Shown here: in pieces, positions 49,380 to 60,700 of the stretch
Layout of the letters: every line of letters begins with the position of its first letter
Position numbering within the stretch: the first letter of the stretch is position 1
Source of the DNA: JAENVU01 sp963765075
GTDB lineage: Bacteria; Actinomycetota; Acidimicrobiia; IMCC26256; JAENVU01
Assembly (NCBI GenBank): GCA_963765075.1
Contig: CAVXVA010000002.1
Location: 1-64,000 of the forward strand
DNA length: 64,000 nt
Direction of reading: 5' to 3'
Notes under the pieces: model-generated
Seen by the model: the letters and a program-made list of their open reading frames with translations, nothing else
What the model was told of the DNA's origin: nothing
The model's database searches: none
Position numbers and translations under genes: made by a program

Positions 49380-51102
49380 TCAGACCGTCGACACCGTGCG
49401 GGTGTGGGTACCCGACCGCAGCACCGTGCCCGGCGTTGCCCCCGTCGCCTGGTTGGACCGGACGGTCTCCACACCATTGACGAAGACGTGTTCCATGCCG
49501 ATCGCGTCGGCGGTCAATCGAGCAGTGCCGCCCGGAAGATCGGCCACCAACGTCGCGGCCGCCGAACCGATCGTGGCGGGATCGAACACCACGAGGTCCG
49601 CACGGGCACCGATCTCGACCACGCCGCGATCTCGCAGCCCGAAGAGGTTCGCCGGATCAGAGGTGATCATCCGTACCGCGTCCTCGACACTGACGAGCTG
49701 GCGACCCCGCAGCATGTCGCCGAGGAACCGCGTGGTGTAGGGCGCGCCGCACATGCGGTCGAGATGTGCACCGGCGTCGGAGCCGCCGATCATCGCGCGA
49801 TCGTCTTCCCAGACGGTCTTGCGCAGATCCCACGATGCGGGGTCGCCGTCGGGCGCGATCGGCCACAGAATCGTCTGGAGGTTGTCGGCGATGACGAGAT
49901 CGAGCAACGTGTCGAAGGGTCCAGTGCCGCGTTCGGCTGCGACCGCCTCGACGGTCCGGCCCTTCAGTCCTTCGTTGGCGGCTGAGTACGTGTCGCCGAT
50001 CACGTAGTGGGTCCAGTCGGCCAGCCGCCGGAACACGCCCGCCTCGTCGCTGTTCGCCCGGGCGTCCATCCATCTCCGGGTCTCGGGATCGGCGCAGCCG
50101 CGCCATGCGGTCCGCGACCGGGAGCTGCATCACCTCACCCCATCCCGGCAGCATGAACAGGGCGCAGTAGTTGAGGAAGCTCATGTTCATGGGGACGAGG
50201 ACGGGCATGGTGAGGGCCACGACCCGCCCGCCGACGGCTGCGGCGCGGTCGCCGGCCGAGAGTTGCCGGGGTACTCGCTCGGGCACCCGCGAGTCGACGG
50301 TCAACACGTTCCAGTTGATCGGCCGCTGACCCGCAGCCGACATCCGCGCCAACAAATCGATCTCGTCATCTGCGAACTGATCGAGACAACCGTCGATGAT
50401 GCCTTCCAACGTCGTACCCTCGTGCTCGGCGACGACGGCACACAGCGCCAGCACCTCGGCTTCGCTCGCCCACCGTGATGCGACCGGCTGACCGTCGCCG
50501 TCGGAGTGCGTCTTGGACAACGTGGTCGAGAACCCGAGTCCACCCGCTTCGATCGAACGATGGAGTTCGGCCACCATCTGTGCGAGTTCGTCGTCGGTGG
50601 CTTCCCGCCCGACGGCCTCACTCCCCATCACGTAGCGACGCAGGGCGCAGTGCCCCACGAGGAATCCGGCATTGACGGCGATCCCACCCTCGAGGCGGTC
50701 GAGGTATTCGGCGAAGGACTCCCAGTTCCAGTCCACGCCGTGCTCGAGGGCCGCGAGGGGCATCCCCTCGACCTTGGCCATCATGCGCCGCAGGTAATCG
50801 GCGTCCTCGGCGTGAACCGGCGCGAGCGTGAAGCCGCAGTTGCCTCCGATCACGGAAGTGACTCCATGCACGTTGCTCGGCGACGCCGACGGATCCCAGA
50901 ACAGTTGTGCGTCGTAGTGGGTGTGCGGATCGATGAACCCGGGCGCAAGCATGAGTCCGTCGGCGTCAATCGTGCGGGTCGCGATGTCGTCGATCGCACC
51001 GACTCCGACCACGCGGCCGTCGGTCACCGCGACATCCGCCGATCGCGCGGGCGCGCCCGTGCCGTCGACCACTGTCGCCCCTCGAACCACCAGGTCTGCC
51101 AT
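49380..51102 (-). pseudogene. N-acyl-D-amino-acid deacylase-like amidohydrolase, one frame disruption
   Basis: Zinc amidohydrolase of 573 residues once repaired. ATG 51102 opens ADLVVRGATVVDGTGAPARS. The metal motif is FIDPHTHYDAQLFWDPSASP (H-x-H at about residue 65), with GGNCGFTLAPVHAEDADYLR and EAGGLGFSTTLSKTHSDGDG following. The frame changes at about 50091, where GGCGC replaces an expected GCGC (extra base between ARLR and DPETRRWMDAR). The C-terminal part continues with IADNLQTILWPIAPDGDPAS and MIGGSDAGAHLDRMCGAPYT, GLRDRGVVEIGARADLVVFD. Such enzymes deacylate N-acyl-D-amino acids or open cyclic imides. The gene is monocistronic, with a GC-rich hairpin after its stop. Confidence 0.8.
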
Positions 51103-51184
51103 GTGCCGCGGTCTCCTCACTTCACCGACTCGAATCGGACCTGGAGGCTATCCCGTCACATTCCGCGCTCCGCAGGAGGGTTCG

Positions 51185-52030
51185 TCAGGCGCGTTGGTCG
51201 GGATTGGGGTTCAGCGATCGGGGCCGGCACAGCATCTGCTGCCCGCCGGTGGCCAGCAAGCGCCCGTCCTCCGACCAGATCGCGCCGACACCACTCACGA
51301 GGCCGTCATGGGCCGACGGCGAATGAGCATCGGCGAGCAGGAACTCGCTCTCCGGGGCGCGGGCATGAAACCGGACGTGCACGTCGATGCTCGGTGCATA
51401 CCAACCTGCGTCGTCGACGTGACCCCGTATGGCAACGGGCCACAGCACCGTGTCGAGGACCAGCAGGGACCGGCCGGCATCCACGAAGGGATCATCGAAG
51501 GTCGCAGTCGGCGTGAACCGGTACCACGCGTTCTCCTGGAAGTCACCGGGCGGCCGGTGGTCCCAGTCGTCGATCCAATCGCATGGCCGACACTCGAGGT
51601 TGTCCCAGAACCGGAAGCTCGATTGGTCGGCCGGCATCCGCTCGGACACGGTGAGCACGTCCCGAGGCGCCGGGACCGTCGGTGGGGTCCACGCGTCGTG
51701 CACGAGACCGTCCCCTTCGGTCACCACCCACACCATCGCTTCGAGGATCGGCTGGCGGTGCTGGGTCATCGAGACGGCCATGGACTCGACGCGTTTGGTG
51801 CGGCGCAGTGTCCGTACCGAGATGTCGATGTCGGCGAAGTCGGCGACACCGAGAAAGTGACCCGTGAACGACGCCGGGCGGAGAAACTCGGTGTGGGCGC
51901 CGGCCGCCCGCAGCGCGAGGACGGCCATGTAGCCGCCGTTGGGACCCCAGATCTCCCAATCACGCGACACCGTGGCGGTGTAGTGACCGTCGCGGCCGCG
52001 CACGGTGGTATCGACATCCAAAGCACCCAT
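51185..52030 (-). CDS. acyl-CoA thioesterase (TesB/double-hotdog type)
   Basis: About 281 residues from the ATG at 52030 (an alternative ATG is at 52039). Two hotdog halves are visible: RDWEIWGPNGGYMAVLALRA with TGHFLGVADFADIDISVRTL in the first, and IDVHVRFHARAPESEFLLAD with HDGLVSGVGAIWSEDGRLLA in the second. The latter ends with the family's GQQMLCRP-type motif. These hydrolyse acyl-CoA to acid and CoA, relieving CoA sequestration. It is divergent from the FadD3-like ligase with about 90 bp between starts, a natural pair: one makes and the other breaks CoA esters. Confidence 0.85.
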   Translation of the reverse strand: MGALDVDTTVRGRDGHYTATVSRDWEIWGPNGGYMAVLALRAAGAHTEFLRPASFTGHFLGVADFADIDISVRTLRRTKRVESMAVSMTQHRQPILEAMVWVVTEGDGLVHDAWTPPTVPAPRDVLTVSERMPADQSSFRFWDNLECRPCDWIDDWDHRPPGDFQENAWYRFTPTATFDDPFVDAGRSLLVLDTVLWPVAIRGHVDDAGWYAPSIDVHVRFHARAPESEFLLADAHSPSAHDGLVSGVGAIWSEDGRLLATGGQQMLCRPRSLNPNPDQRA

Positions 52031-52121
52031 GAGGTGCATCGTAGGAACCCGTCGTCGGCCGGCGCTGGGCAATTTGCAAGCCACTAGCCTCCGCGCCCGT
52101 ACCTGCACGGAGGAGGAACCA

Positions 52122-53724
52122 GTGGCCCGCGCCGATCTCGAATGGGGAACGATCCCGAACCTGCTGCATCACGCCGCCGTGACGCGCGGCGACGGCCCCT
52201 GCCATCTACGACGGCGACACGATCGTCTCGTGGGTCGAGTTGGAAACCGTTGCCCGCCAAGCCGCCGGTGCATACATCGCGGCCGGGGTCGCGCCCGGTG
52301 ACCGCGTGGCGATCTGGGCACCCAACGTGTGGGAATGGATCCCCGCCGCCCTCGGCATCCACCTCGCCGGCGGGGTCCTCGTGCCCTTGAACACCCGCTA
52401 CAAAGGGGTCGAGGCCGGCGTACATCCTGAAGCGCAGCAACGCCCGGGTCCTGATCACGATGGGCGAGTTCCTCGGAACCGACTACACCGACGCTGCTCA
52501 CCAACGCGATCGATCCTCGCGCCGATCTGCCGGACCTCGTCCGCATCGTGAGCCTGCGCAGCACCGGCGATGGGAGCTGGGAGGAGTTCCTGGCCTCGGC
52601 TCCCGCCGACGCCGACGCCGAGATCGACCGCGCGAGTCGCCGCACTCACTCCCGACGACCTCTCCGACATCCTCTTCACCTCGGGAACCACAGGCAACCC
52701 GAAGGGGGTGATGGAGACCCACGGCGCGACCCTGCGTGCCTTCCAGGCCTGGAGCGACGTCATCGGTCTCCGCGCCGGTGACCGCTACCTCATCGTCAAC
52801 CCGTTCTTCCATGCCTTCGGCTACAAGGCCGGCTGGCTCAGCGCGTTGATGACCGGTGCGACGATCCACCCCCAACCGATCTTCGACGTCGACCAAGTTC
52901 TCGAACGCGTCGACCGCGAACGGATCACGATGCTGCCGGGCCCGCCAACCCTGTTCCACACGATTCTCGATCACCCGCGTCGGTCCGAGTACGACCTCTC
53001 GACGCTCCGCCTCGCGGTCACGGGCGCGGCGGCGATCCCCGTCGAGCTCATCACCCGCATGCGCGATGAACTCACCTTCGAGACGATCATCACGGGGTAC
53101 GGCCTGACCGAAGCGTCGGGCATCGCCACGATGTGTCGGTACGACGACGACCCCGAGACGATCGCCACGACGAGCGGACGTGCCATTCCCGATGTGGAGG
53201 TCCTGGTCGTCGACGAGACCGGCACGGAGATGCCGCGCGGCGAGCCCGGCGAGATCGTGATCCGCGGGTACAACGTCATGCGCGGCTACTTCGACGATCC
53301 CGCGGAGACCGCCGCCACCATCGACGCCGACGGCTGGCTCCATTCCGGTGACATCGGGATCATGGACGAGCGCGGCTACCTGCGCATTACCGATCGCACG
53401 AAGGACATGTTCATCGTCGGCGGGTTCAACGCGTATCCGGCCGAGATCGAGAACTTGATGCTCGCGAACGACGCCATCGCGCAGGTCGCGGTGATCGGCG
53501 TCCCCGACGACCGGATGGGCGAAGTCGGCATGGCGTTCGTTGTGCCGCGACCAGAGGCCGATCCGACCCCGGCGGAATTGATCGCCTGGTGTCGCGAGAC
53601 GATGGCCAACTTCAAGGCGCCCCGCTACGTGGAGATCGTCGACGAACTCCCACTGAACGCGACCGGGAAGGTCGTGAAGTTCGAACTCCGGGCGCGGGCG
53701 GCAGGCCGGCTGGCCGGCTCGTGA
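52122..53724 (+). pseudogene. FadD3-like acyl-CoA ligase, several frame disruptions in the first third
   Basis: The GTG 52122 has a near-perfect AGGAGG 6 bp upstream. The N-terminal third is split over frames (ARADLEWGTIPNLLHHAAVT; IVSWVELETVARQAAGAYIA; GDRVAIWAPNVWEWIPAALG; ARVLITMGEFLGTDY; LPDLVRIVSLRSTGDGSWEE) with about four shifts between 52190 and 52650. The rest is clean: DILFTSGTTGNPKGVMETHG, INPFFHAFGYKAGW-type block (NPFFHAFGYKAGWLSALMTG), GYGLTEASGIATMCRYDDDP, LHSGDIGIMDERGYLRITDR, PLNATGKVVKFELR. The overall pattern follows M. tuberculosis FadD3, which activates the HIP fragment of the steroid C/D rings. The divergent gene is a thioesterase. Confidence 0.78.
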
Positions 53725-53974
53725 GCCTCACCGAGGCGGAGCAGGACCAGGCGCCGCCGCAGTGTGGGCCGGTCACGATTTCGACAAAGGCACGAGGGCT
53801 GCGACCGTCTCGGTGACGGCGACCTACGTGGGTGCCGCTCGGGACTGCGACCTACTCGGACACGGGATGTGTGTGAAACGTGGCCGGGACCTTGCCTTCG
53901 CGGACATTCGCGTCACCGATACCGGTGATCGGCTGGTCGCAAGTGCCTCCCTGGTCTACCGCATCGTCCCCTGA
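53721..53974 (+). pseudogene. hotdog-fold (PaaI-like) thioesterase remnant
   Basis: The GTG 53721 overlaps the ligase stop (GTGA) and reads VSLTEAEQDQAPPQ; then another frame carries VWAGHDFDKGTRAATVSVTA, TYVGAARDCDLLGHGMCVKR, LAFADIRVTDTGDRLVASAS and ends IVP at 53972-53974. The second half is the C-terminal part of a hotdog thioesterase, but the first 60 residues with the HGG-type active site are missing between the two pieces. Either a deletion or a local assembly collapse could explain this. In an intact form it would be coupled to the FadD3-like ligase. Confidence 0.6.
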
Positions 53975-53985
53975 TCACGATGACG

Positions 53986-54002
53986 TTGCACCGTGCGTGC
54001 AA
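53986..54002. promoter_or_regulatory. inverted repeat, likely TetR autoregulatory operator
   Basis: TTGCACCGTGCGTGCAA: perfect 6-bp arms TTGCAC/GTGCAA around CGTGC, ending 21 bp upstream of the preferred TetR start (54023) and after the hotdog stop. The placement is typical of self-regulation. It does not resemble the ATCTGACG motif. Confidence 0.6.
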
Positions 54003-54022
54003 TGACATCTACCGTGCCGCGG

Positions 54023-54610
54023 ATGACGAGCGCTCACGCAGTCGACGGCCGGTCGGTCCGGGCGTTACGCACCCGGGATTCGGTCGTGACCGCCGTCCTC
54101 GAGCTGGCCGGATCCGGGATCGGACGCCCGACGGCGCGCGAGATTGCCGACCGGGCCGGGATCTCGGTGCGCTCCGTGTACGTGCACTTCGATGATCTCG
54201 ACGATCTCTTCCGGGCCGCCGCGGCCCGCCACACCGAGCAGATGGCGTCGCTCCTCACGCCGGTCGACGCCGCGCTTCCCTTACCGCAGCGCATTGCCGC
54301 GGCCACCCAACAGCGGGTGGCCATCCACGAGAACTTCGGCGCCGTGCGCCGGGCGGCCGAGCAATGGGCGCCGGTCTCACCCGCACTGGCCGATGTCCTC
54401 CGGACCGGGCGCGATGTCGGGCGTCAGGACGCCGAGCGCCTCTTCGGTCCCGCCCTGGCGGGTCGAACGGACGACGACGTCGTCCTCGGTGCGATCACCC
54501 TGCTCTTGAGCGCCACCGCCTGGGACGCACTCCGAGACCAAGGTCTGTCGACCGAGGCCGCCGCCGAAACCATCGTCCACACCGTCACCCGATTACTCGA
54601 GCCCAGCTGA
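54023..54610 (+). CDS. TetR-family transcriptional regulator
   Basis: About 195 residues from the ATG at 54023 (an ATG at 54002 would overlap the inverted repeat). The helix-turn-helix is in GRPTAREIADRAGISVRSVY and VHFDDLDDLFRAAAARHTEQ, the standard TetR layout near residues 30-60. The C-terminal ligand domain is divergent, as usual. Its stop overlaps the ATG of the haloalkane dehalogenase gene (TGATG), so the two are coupled. It may repress its own operon, including the dehalogenase, through the TTGCAC repeat just upstream, with the halogenated or hydroxylated substrate as inducer (inference). Confidence 0.85.
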   Translation: MTSAHAVDGRSVRALRTRDSVVTAVLELAGSGIGRPTAREIADRAGISVRSVYVHFDDLDDLFRAAAARHTEQMASLLTPVDAALPLPQRIAAATQQRVAIHENFGAVRRAAEQWAPVSPALADVLRTGRDVGRQDAERLFGPALAGRTDDDVVLGAITLLLSATAWDALRDQGLSTEAAAETIVHTVTRLLEPS

Positions 54611-55529
54611 TGCAGGTCTTGCGTACGCCCGACGACCGGTTCGAGGACCTCCCCGACTTCGACTTCGCGCCCACTACGCGGAGGTCGACGCGCGGCGACG
54701 GCTCCGGATCGCTGCGGGTCCACTTCCTCGACGAGGGCACCGGTGATTCCGGCGAGACCGTGCTGTTGATGCACGGCGAGCCTTCGTGGTGCTTCCTCTA
54801 CCGCCACATGATCCCGACCCTCACGGCCGCAGGCCATCGGGTGGTCGCACCCGACCTGGTGGGTTTCGGCCGTTCCGACAAACCGGCGGCCCGGAGCGAC
54901 TACACCTACCAGCGCCACGTCGATTGGATGACGTCCTGGTTGGTCGGGATCGATCTCTCGGACCTCACCCTCGTCTGCCAGGACTGGGGTGGGCTCATCG
55001 GCCTGCGCCTGGTGGCCGCCATGCCCGAGCGGTTCCGCCGCGTCGTCGCCGCGAACACGTTCCTTCCCACCGGCGACACCAGCCCCGGCGACGCGTTCCT
55101 CCGCTGGCAGCAGTTCTCCCAGACGGTCGACACCTTCCCGGCGGGGAAGATCATCAATGGCGGGTGCACCACCGACCTGAGCGCCGAGGTCATCGCTGGA
55201 TACGACGCGCCGTTCCCCGACGAGACATACAAAGAGGGTGCCCGCCAGTTTCCCCTGCTCGTCCCGACCTCGGCCGACGATCCGGCGGCGGCACCGAATC
55301 GAGCGGCGTGGGAAGTGCTCAGCGCCTTCGAGCGTCCATTCCTCACGGCGTTCTCCGATTCCGATCCGGTGACCGACGGCGCCGACGTCGAGCATTTCGC
55401 GCGCGGATCCCGGGCACCCACGGGCAGCCCCACACCACGATCATCGGCGGCGGCCACTTCCTCCAGGAGGACCAGGGACCACGGCTCGCCGCCATCGTCA
55501 ACGACTTCATCGAAGGCACGCCGGCATGA
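54610..55529 (+). pseudogene. haloalkane dehalogenase-type alpha/beta hydrolase, frameshift near the 3' end
   Basis: About 306 residues. ATG 54610 lies in the TetR stop. Marks of haloalkane dehalogenases are LLMHGEPSWCFLYRHMIPTL (HGEP oxyanion residues), APDLVGFGRSDKPA, and the nucleophile Asp in LVCQDWGGLIGLRLVAAMP (QDWGG rather than the Ser of esterases), with DSDPVTDG for the acid. Near 55400-55415 the frame moves; the other frame continues with IPGTHGQPHTTIIGGGHFLQ, holding the catalytic His, and FIEGTPA to the stop at 55529. It would turn a haloalkane into an alcohol and halide. The frame change removes His unless repaired. Confidence 0.82.
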
Positions 55530-55634
55530 CCTGCCCACTTCTCTGCGTTCGGAATCGGTAGGTTCGGCGCCAGTGATCCGGGGGGATGCACCGACGATGG
55601 GCACGACGATCGCGAGTACGACGGTGAGTCGCGC

Positions 55635-57726
55635 ATGAACGCGCTCGCGATGAGAGTCGTACCGTCGGCCCAGGCACGACAGATTTTGAGTTGGGTCATT
55701 CCGGTGGCCGCCGTCGCCTTCGCCGTGACCGTGTGGCCATACCCGGCAACGCTCGGCGTGATCCTGAACGGTGTGCTCGTCGGCGGACGGATCGCGTTGA
55801 TCGCCTTGGGCATCGCGCTGGTCTACCGATCCAACCGAGTCATCAACTTCGCGGCGGCCGACCTCGGCGTGGCCCCCGCGACCCTGGTGGTCGTGCTCGT
55901 CCTCGGGTTCAGCTGGAACTACTGGCTCGGCCTCGGACTGGGGATCATCGGCGCGATCGTGGTCGGCGCACTCGTCGAGATGCTGATCGTTCGCCGCTTC
56001 CGCACGTCGCCGCGATTGATCCTCACGGTCGCGACGATCGGCGATCTCCCAGATGCTGTTGTTCGTCGCCTTGAGCATTCCGGGGTGGCTCGGCGGCGAC
56101 ACGCTGAGCGGCCTCGGCCAACGGTTGAGCCCGCCGTTCACGCTCAACTGGACCTTCGGCGGCATCATCTTCAACAGCAACGACATCCTGACGCTCATCG
56201 CGGTTCCCGCGCTGCCTCATCGCCCTCACGCTGTTCCTCACCCGGTCCCAGACCGGGATTGCGGTGCGGGCAGCGGCCGAACGATCCGATCGGGCATCGA
56301 TGCTCGGCATCCCCGTCGGACGCATCCAGACGATCGTTTGGATCATCGCGTCGGCCCTGGCGTTCATCGCGGTCTTCCTCCGCGCCGGGACCGTCGGGCT
56401 GCCCATCGGCCAAGCGCTGGGGCCGGCCTTCCTCATCCAGGCCATCGGCGCCGCGGTGATCGGAAGCTTCGAGCGGTTCCCGACCATTGCTGCGGCGGCG
56501 ATCGGCATCGGCATCCTCGATCAGGCCAACACCTTCCAGCCCGGGAACCGACCGGCCTTCAACGACGTCGCCTTGTTCCTCATCGTGCTCATCGCACTGA
56601 TCTTCGCCAAACGAGCGACGAGCACGCGCGCCGGCGATGTGAGTTCGTGGCGGGCCGTCGGCGAGACCCGGCGGGTTCCGCCCGAACTCGCGCGGCCTTC
56701 CTGAGGTTCGATATGCGTTCCTCGGCCTCGGCATCCTGGTGCTCGGAGCCTTGATCCTTCTCCCTCAGTTCCTCTCCGAATCCAGGATCGGGCTCGCGTC
56801 GGTCATCGCGATCTTCTCCATCGTCGCGTTGTCGCTCGTGGTGCTGACCGGATGGGCCGGGCAGGTCAGCCTCGGTCAGGTCGCGTTCATGGGTATCGGA
56901 GCCGCCGTTGGCGGTGCGCTCACCGCGAACGAAGGGTTCGATATCTTGCTCGCGATGCTGATCGCCGGCCTCGTCGGCGCGGTGATCGCCGTCGTCATCG
57001 GCTATCCCGCCATCCGTCGCCGCGGCCTCACCCTTGCGGTCATCACGCTGGCGTTCGCGCTCGTGACCCAGACGTATCTCCTCAACACCGAGTTCTTCGG
57101 CGATTGGCTGCCGCCCTCGCGCATCGAGCGGCCGGACCTGTTCGGCGTGATCAGCCTGCAGTCGGAAGTCAGCTTCTTCTACTTCTCGCTCGTCGTCCTG
57201 CTCTTGATGATGCTCGGCGCCCGGGGGATTCGGAACAGCCGGACCGGTCGTTCGCTCGTCGCGGTCCGCGAGAACGAGAACGCGGCGCGCTCGTACGGCA
57301 TCAACGCGGTCCGCGACGACCGTGACTGCCTTTGCGATCTCCGGGTTCATGGCTGCAGTGGCCGGCGTGTTGTTCGTCCACCAACAGAACGGTCTCGGCA
57401 CGGCGCCCTATCGCACCGAACGAGAGCCTGACCACCTTCTCGAGCGTCGTCATCGGCGGATGGGCTCGCTCCCCGGTGCGGTCCTCGGCGCCGTGTACCA
57501 GCGCGGCGGCCAGTACTACCTGCAGCGGCAACTGGGGGCTCATCGCGAGCAGCATCGGGCTGCTGGCCATTCTCTGATCCTGCCGGGCGGGCTCGCCGCC
57601 GGGTTGGTGCGATTGCGTGATGCGTACCTCCGATGGGTCGCCGACCGGCGCAACATCGTGGTGCCGAGCCTCCTCGCCGATCGCCGGGTCGATCCCGACG
57701 ACAGTCGAGGCCGAGCCTCTCCCTGA
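55635..57726 (+). pseudogene. LivH-LivM branched-chain-type ABC permease(s), frameshifted
   Basis: Two permease modules in one stretch. LivH: VAAVAFAVTVWPYPATLGVI, NGVLVGGRIALIALGIALVY, VINFAAADLGVAPATLVVVL; after shifts near 56045 and 56215, LTLFLTRSQTGIAVRAAAER and SALAFIAVFLRAGTVGLPIG follow. The frame change near 56700 leads into LivM (FLGLGILVLGALILLPQFLS, VVLTGWAGQVSLGQVAFMGI, RRRGLTLAVITLAFALVTQT). More shifts near 57310, 57455 and 57530 precede the end, with a stop at 57724-57726. There are about seven shifts in 2.1 kb, so the exact product is uncertain. A single LivH-LivM chain, as at 1257, is likely. The end overlaps the ATG at 57726 of the next gene (TGATG). Confidence 0.72.
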
Positions 57727-60700
57727 TGCCGACAGCCGTCCACGTTGCGGACCGGCCACCGGGGTCGCGCCATGACGGCCGTGCTCCACCGCCACCACCC
57801 CGGCGCCGCGTCGGACGGCTCGGGCACGATGGCGCCAGACGCTCAGCGGCGGCGCGCCGCTGTACCCGCTGTTCGTCCTGTTCGGGTTCACGGTGGTCGA
57901 CCAGCTCGACAAGACCGCGTTCCGGATCCTGCTCCCCGACATCGCCGAAGACTTCGGTCTCAGCACCGGCAAGTGCGATCCAGCTCGTCGGCCTGGATCG
58001 GTGCGGCCGCCATCATCCTGTCGGTCCCGATCGGCTTCGCCGCCGACCGGCACCGACGGGTGCCGATCGCCATCGGCGGCGCGGTCGTCTGGGGCGTGTT
58101 CTCCCTCCTCACCGGTTTCGCCACCACGACCTGGATGGTGCTGATCGCCCGCGCCGGGTCACAACTCGGTGAGAGCGCCAACGGCCCGACCCACAACTCG
58201 CTCCTCGCCGACTACTACCCCTTCGATGCCCGCAACGCCGCGTTCTCGTTCCACCGTTCCGCCTTGGCCTTCGGCGCAATGCTCGGACCCCTCATCGCCG
58301 GACCGGTCGCCGCCGAGTTCGGCTGGCGCGTCCCGTTCATCGTGTTCGCAATCCCCACCGCGATCATGGTGCTCCTCGCACCTGAAACTCCGCGAGCCCG
58401 TTCGCGGGCACTACGAGCGCGCGGCGATGGGCGCGTCCGAGGACGAGTCGATCGCGACCGAGGACGTCCCGCCCAGTGTTCGCGGAGTCGTGGCGGATCG
58501 TCTGGAACGTCGGCACCCTGCGTCGGATCTTCTACGCGTTGCCGTTCATCGCCACCGCCTTCATCGGTTTGGCCGAGATGAGCAACCTCTTCTACGACAA
58601 GGTGTTCCAAGTCGGCACCGCCGACCGCGGGTACCTCGCCGCCGCCCTGGCGCCCGCGCAGTTGGTCGGATTGCTCATCGGCACGCCGATTGCGACGCGT
58701 CTGCTCAAGCGCGGACCGGCACTCATCCCCCGCTTCGTCGCCGGAGTCAGTGTGGTGGTCGCCGGGGCCTGGGCCGGCTTCGCGTTGAGCCCCAACCTCG
58801 GTATAGCCATCGCACTCAACGCCGTGCTGGTCGCCGGCGCGGTCCTCATCACGCCCGTGATCTTCGTCGCATTGTCGCTGACGATCCCGCCCAAGGTCCG
58901 GTCGTTCGGATATGCCGCCTCGGCGTTGTGGTTCCTCCCCGGGGTGGTGATCTACGGCATCATCGGCGCCCTGGCCGACTCGATCGGCTTGCGCACGGCC
59001 ATCCTTCTGAACGCCCCGATCTTCCTCATCGGCGCATCGTTGATCGCCGCGGCCGGCCTCGAGATCGATCGAGACATCCGGCGGGTGTGGGGCCAGGCCG
59101 CCGCGCAGTCGGAAGTGCTGTACGAACGTCGACAGGGCCGGGTCAAGCTCCTGCTGTGTCGCGCGGTCAACGTCTCCTACGACACCGTGCAGGTCCTGTT
59201 CAATGTCGACTTCGAGGTCGGCGAGGGCGAGATCGTCGCGTTGCTCGGGACGAACGGCGCCGGAAAGTCCACGTTGCTGAAGGCGATCGCGGGCCTGGCC
59301 GAGCCCAGCGACGGCGCCATCATCTTCGACGGTCGTGACATGACCTACACACCTCCGAACGAGACCGCGGGTCGTGGTGTCACCATGGTTCCCGGCGGCC
59401 AAGGGGTGTTCCCCTCGTTGACCGTCCGCGAGAACCTCGCGCTCGCCGGTTGGCTCCACCGCAAGGAGAAGGACCACGTTCGCCAGGCCACCGAGCGCGT
59501 GCTCGAGATCTTCCCGGTCCTGCGCGACCGGCTCGACCAGTCGGCCGGGAACCTCTCGGGCGGCCAACAGCAGATGCTCACCCTCGGCATGGCGTTCATC
59601 GAACGACCCCGCCTGCTCATGATCGACGAACTCTCGCTCGGTCTGGCGCCCGCGGTCGTGGGTCAGCTCCTCGGCATCGTGCGCGAACTGCGAGACGCCG
59701 GGACGACCATCATCCTCGTCGAGCAGTCGGTCAACGTCGCGCTGACCGTCGCCGAGACCGCCTACTTCATGGAGAAGGGCGAGATCCGCTTCCACGGCCC
59801 CACCGCCGAGTTGCTCGAACGTCCCGACGTGCTGCGTTCGGTCTTCCTCGAAGGCGCCGCCGCCCACGACCAGACGGAACCCGAGCCGGCGGATGGACCG
59901 AAGCGAGGCCAGGGCACCGACGAGCAGCGGATCGAGGCCGAGCGGGGCCCGAGCGGCCTGGCCCGCAGGGCCGAGAGCGGGAATGGTGAGCGAGGCCCCA
60001 GCACTGACGAGCAGCGGCATCAGGCCGAGCGGGGCCCGAGCGGAAGTCGAGCCGATCGCCTGGAGGTGCGCAGCCTCAACAAGCGATACGGCGGCGTCAC
60101 CGCACTCGACGACGTCTCGTTGACGATCAAGGCCGGAGAGATCGTCGGCTTCATCGGTCCGAACGGTGCCGGCAAGACGTCACTCTTCGACGCGATCTCG
60201 GGGTTCCTCCCCGTCGACGGCGGGCGGGTGATCATGGCGGCGAACGACGGCGAGATCTACGACCTGTCCGAGAAACCCGCCGAGGTACGCGCCCGACTCG
60301 GGCTCGGTCGCAGTTTCCAGGACGGACGCCTCTTCCCGGCGCTTACCGTACGCGAGACCATCGCCGTCGCACTGGAGTGCAGCGTCGAGGTGAAGGACCC
60401 GATCGCGGCGGCGCTCTACCTTCCCGCAGTCATCGACTCGGAAGCGTCGGTGTACGAACGCGTCGAGGAGTTGATCGACTTCATGAGCCTGGGCGCGTTC
60501 CGAGACAAGTTCACGAGTGAGCTGTCCACCGGAAGTCGGCGCATCGTCGATCTCGCCTGCGTCCTCGCCCACCAACCCACGGTCCTCCTCCTCGACGAAC
60601 CGTCGAGCGGCATCGCGCAGCGCGAGGCCGAGGCGCTCGGACCGTTGATTCGCAAGATCCGTGACGAGCTCGGTGCGAGCGTGTTGGTCATCGAACACGA

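Noticed and set aside
47732..49477. A single 581-residue lipoprotein-peptidase fusion
   Set aside because: A stop and a good start for separate genes appear if one base near 48837 is removed, and members of both families normally stand alone.
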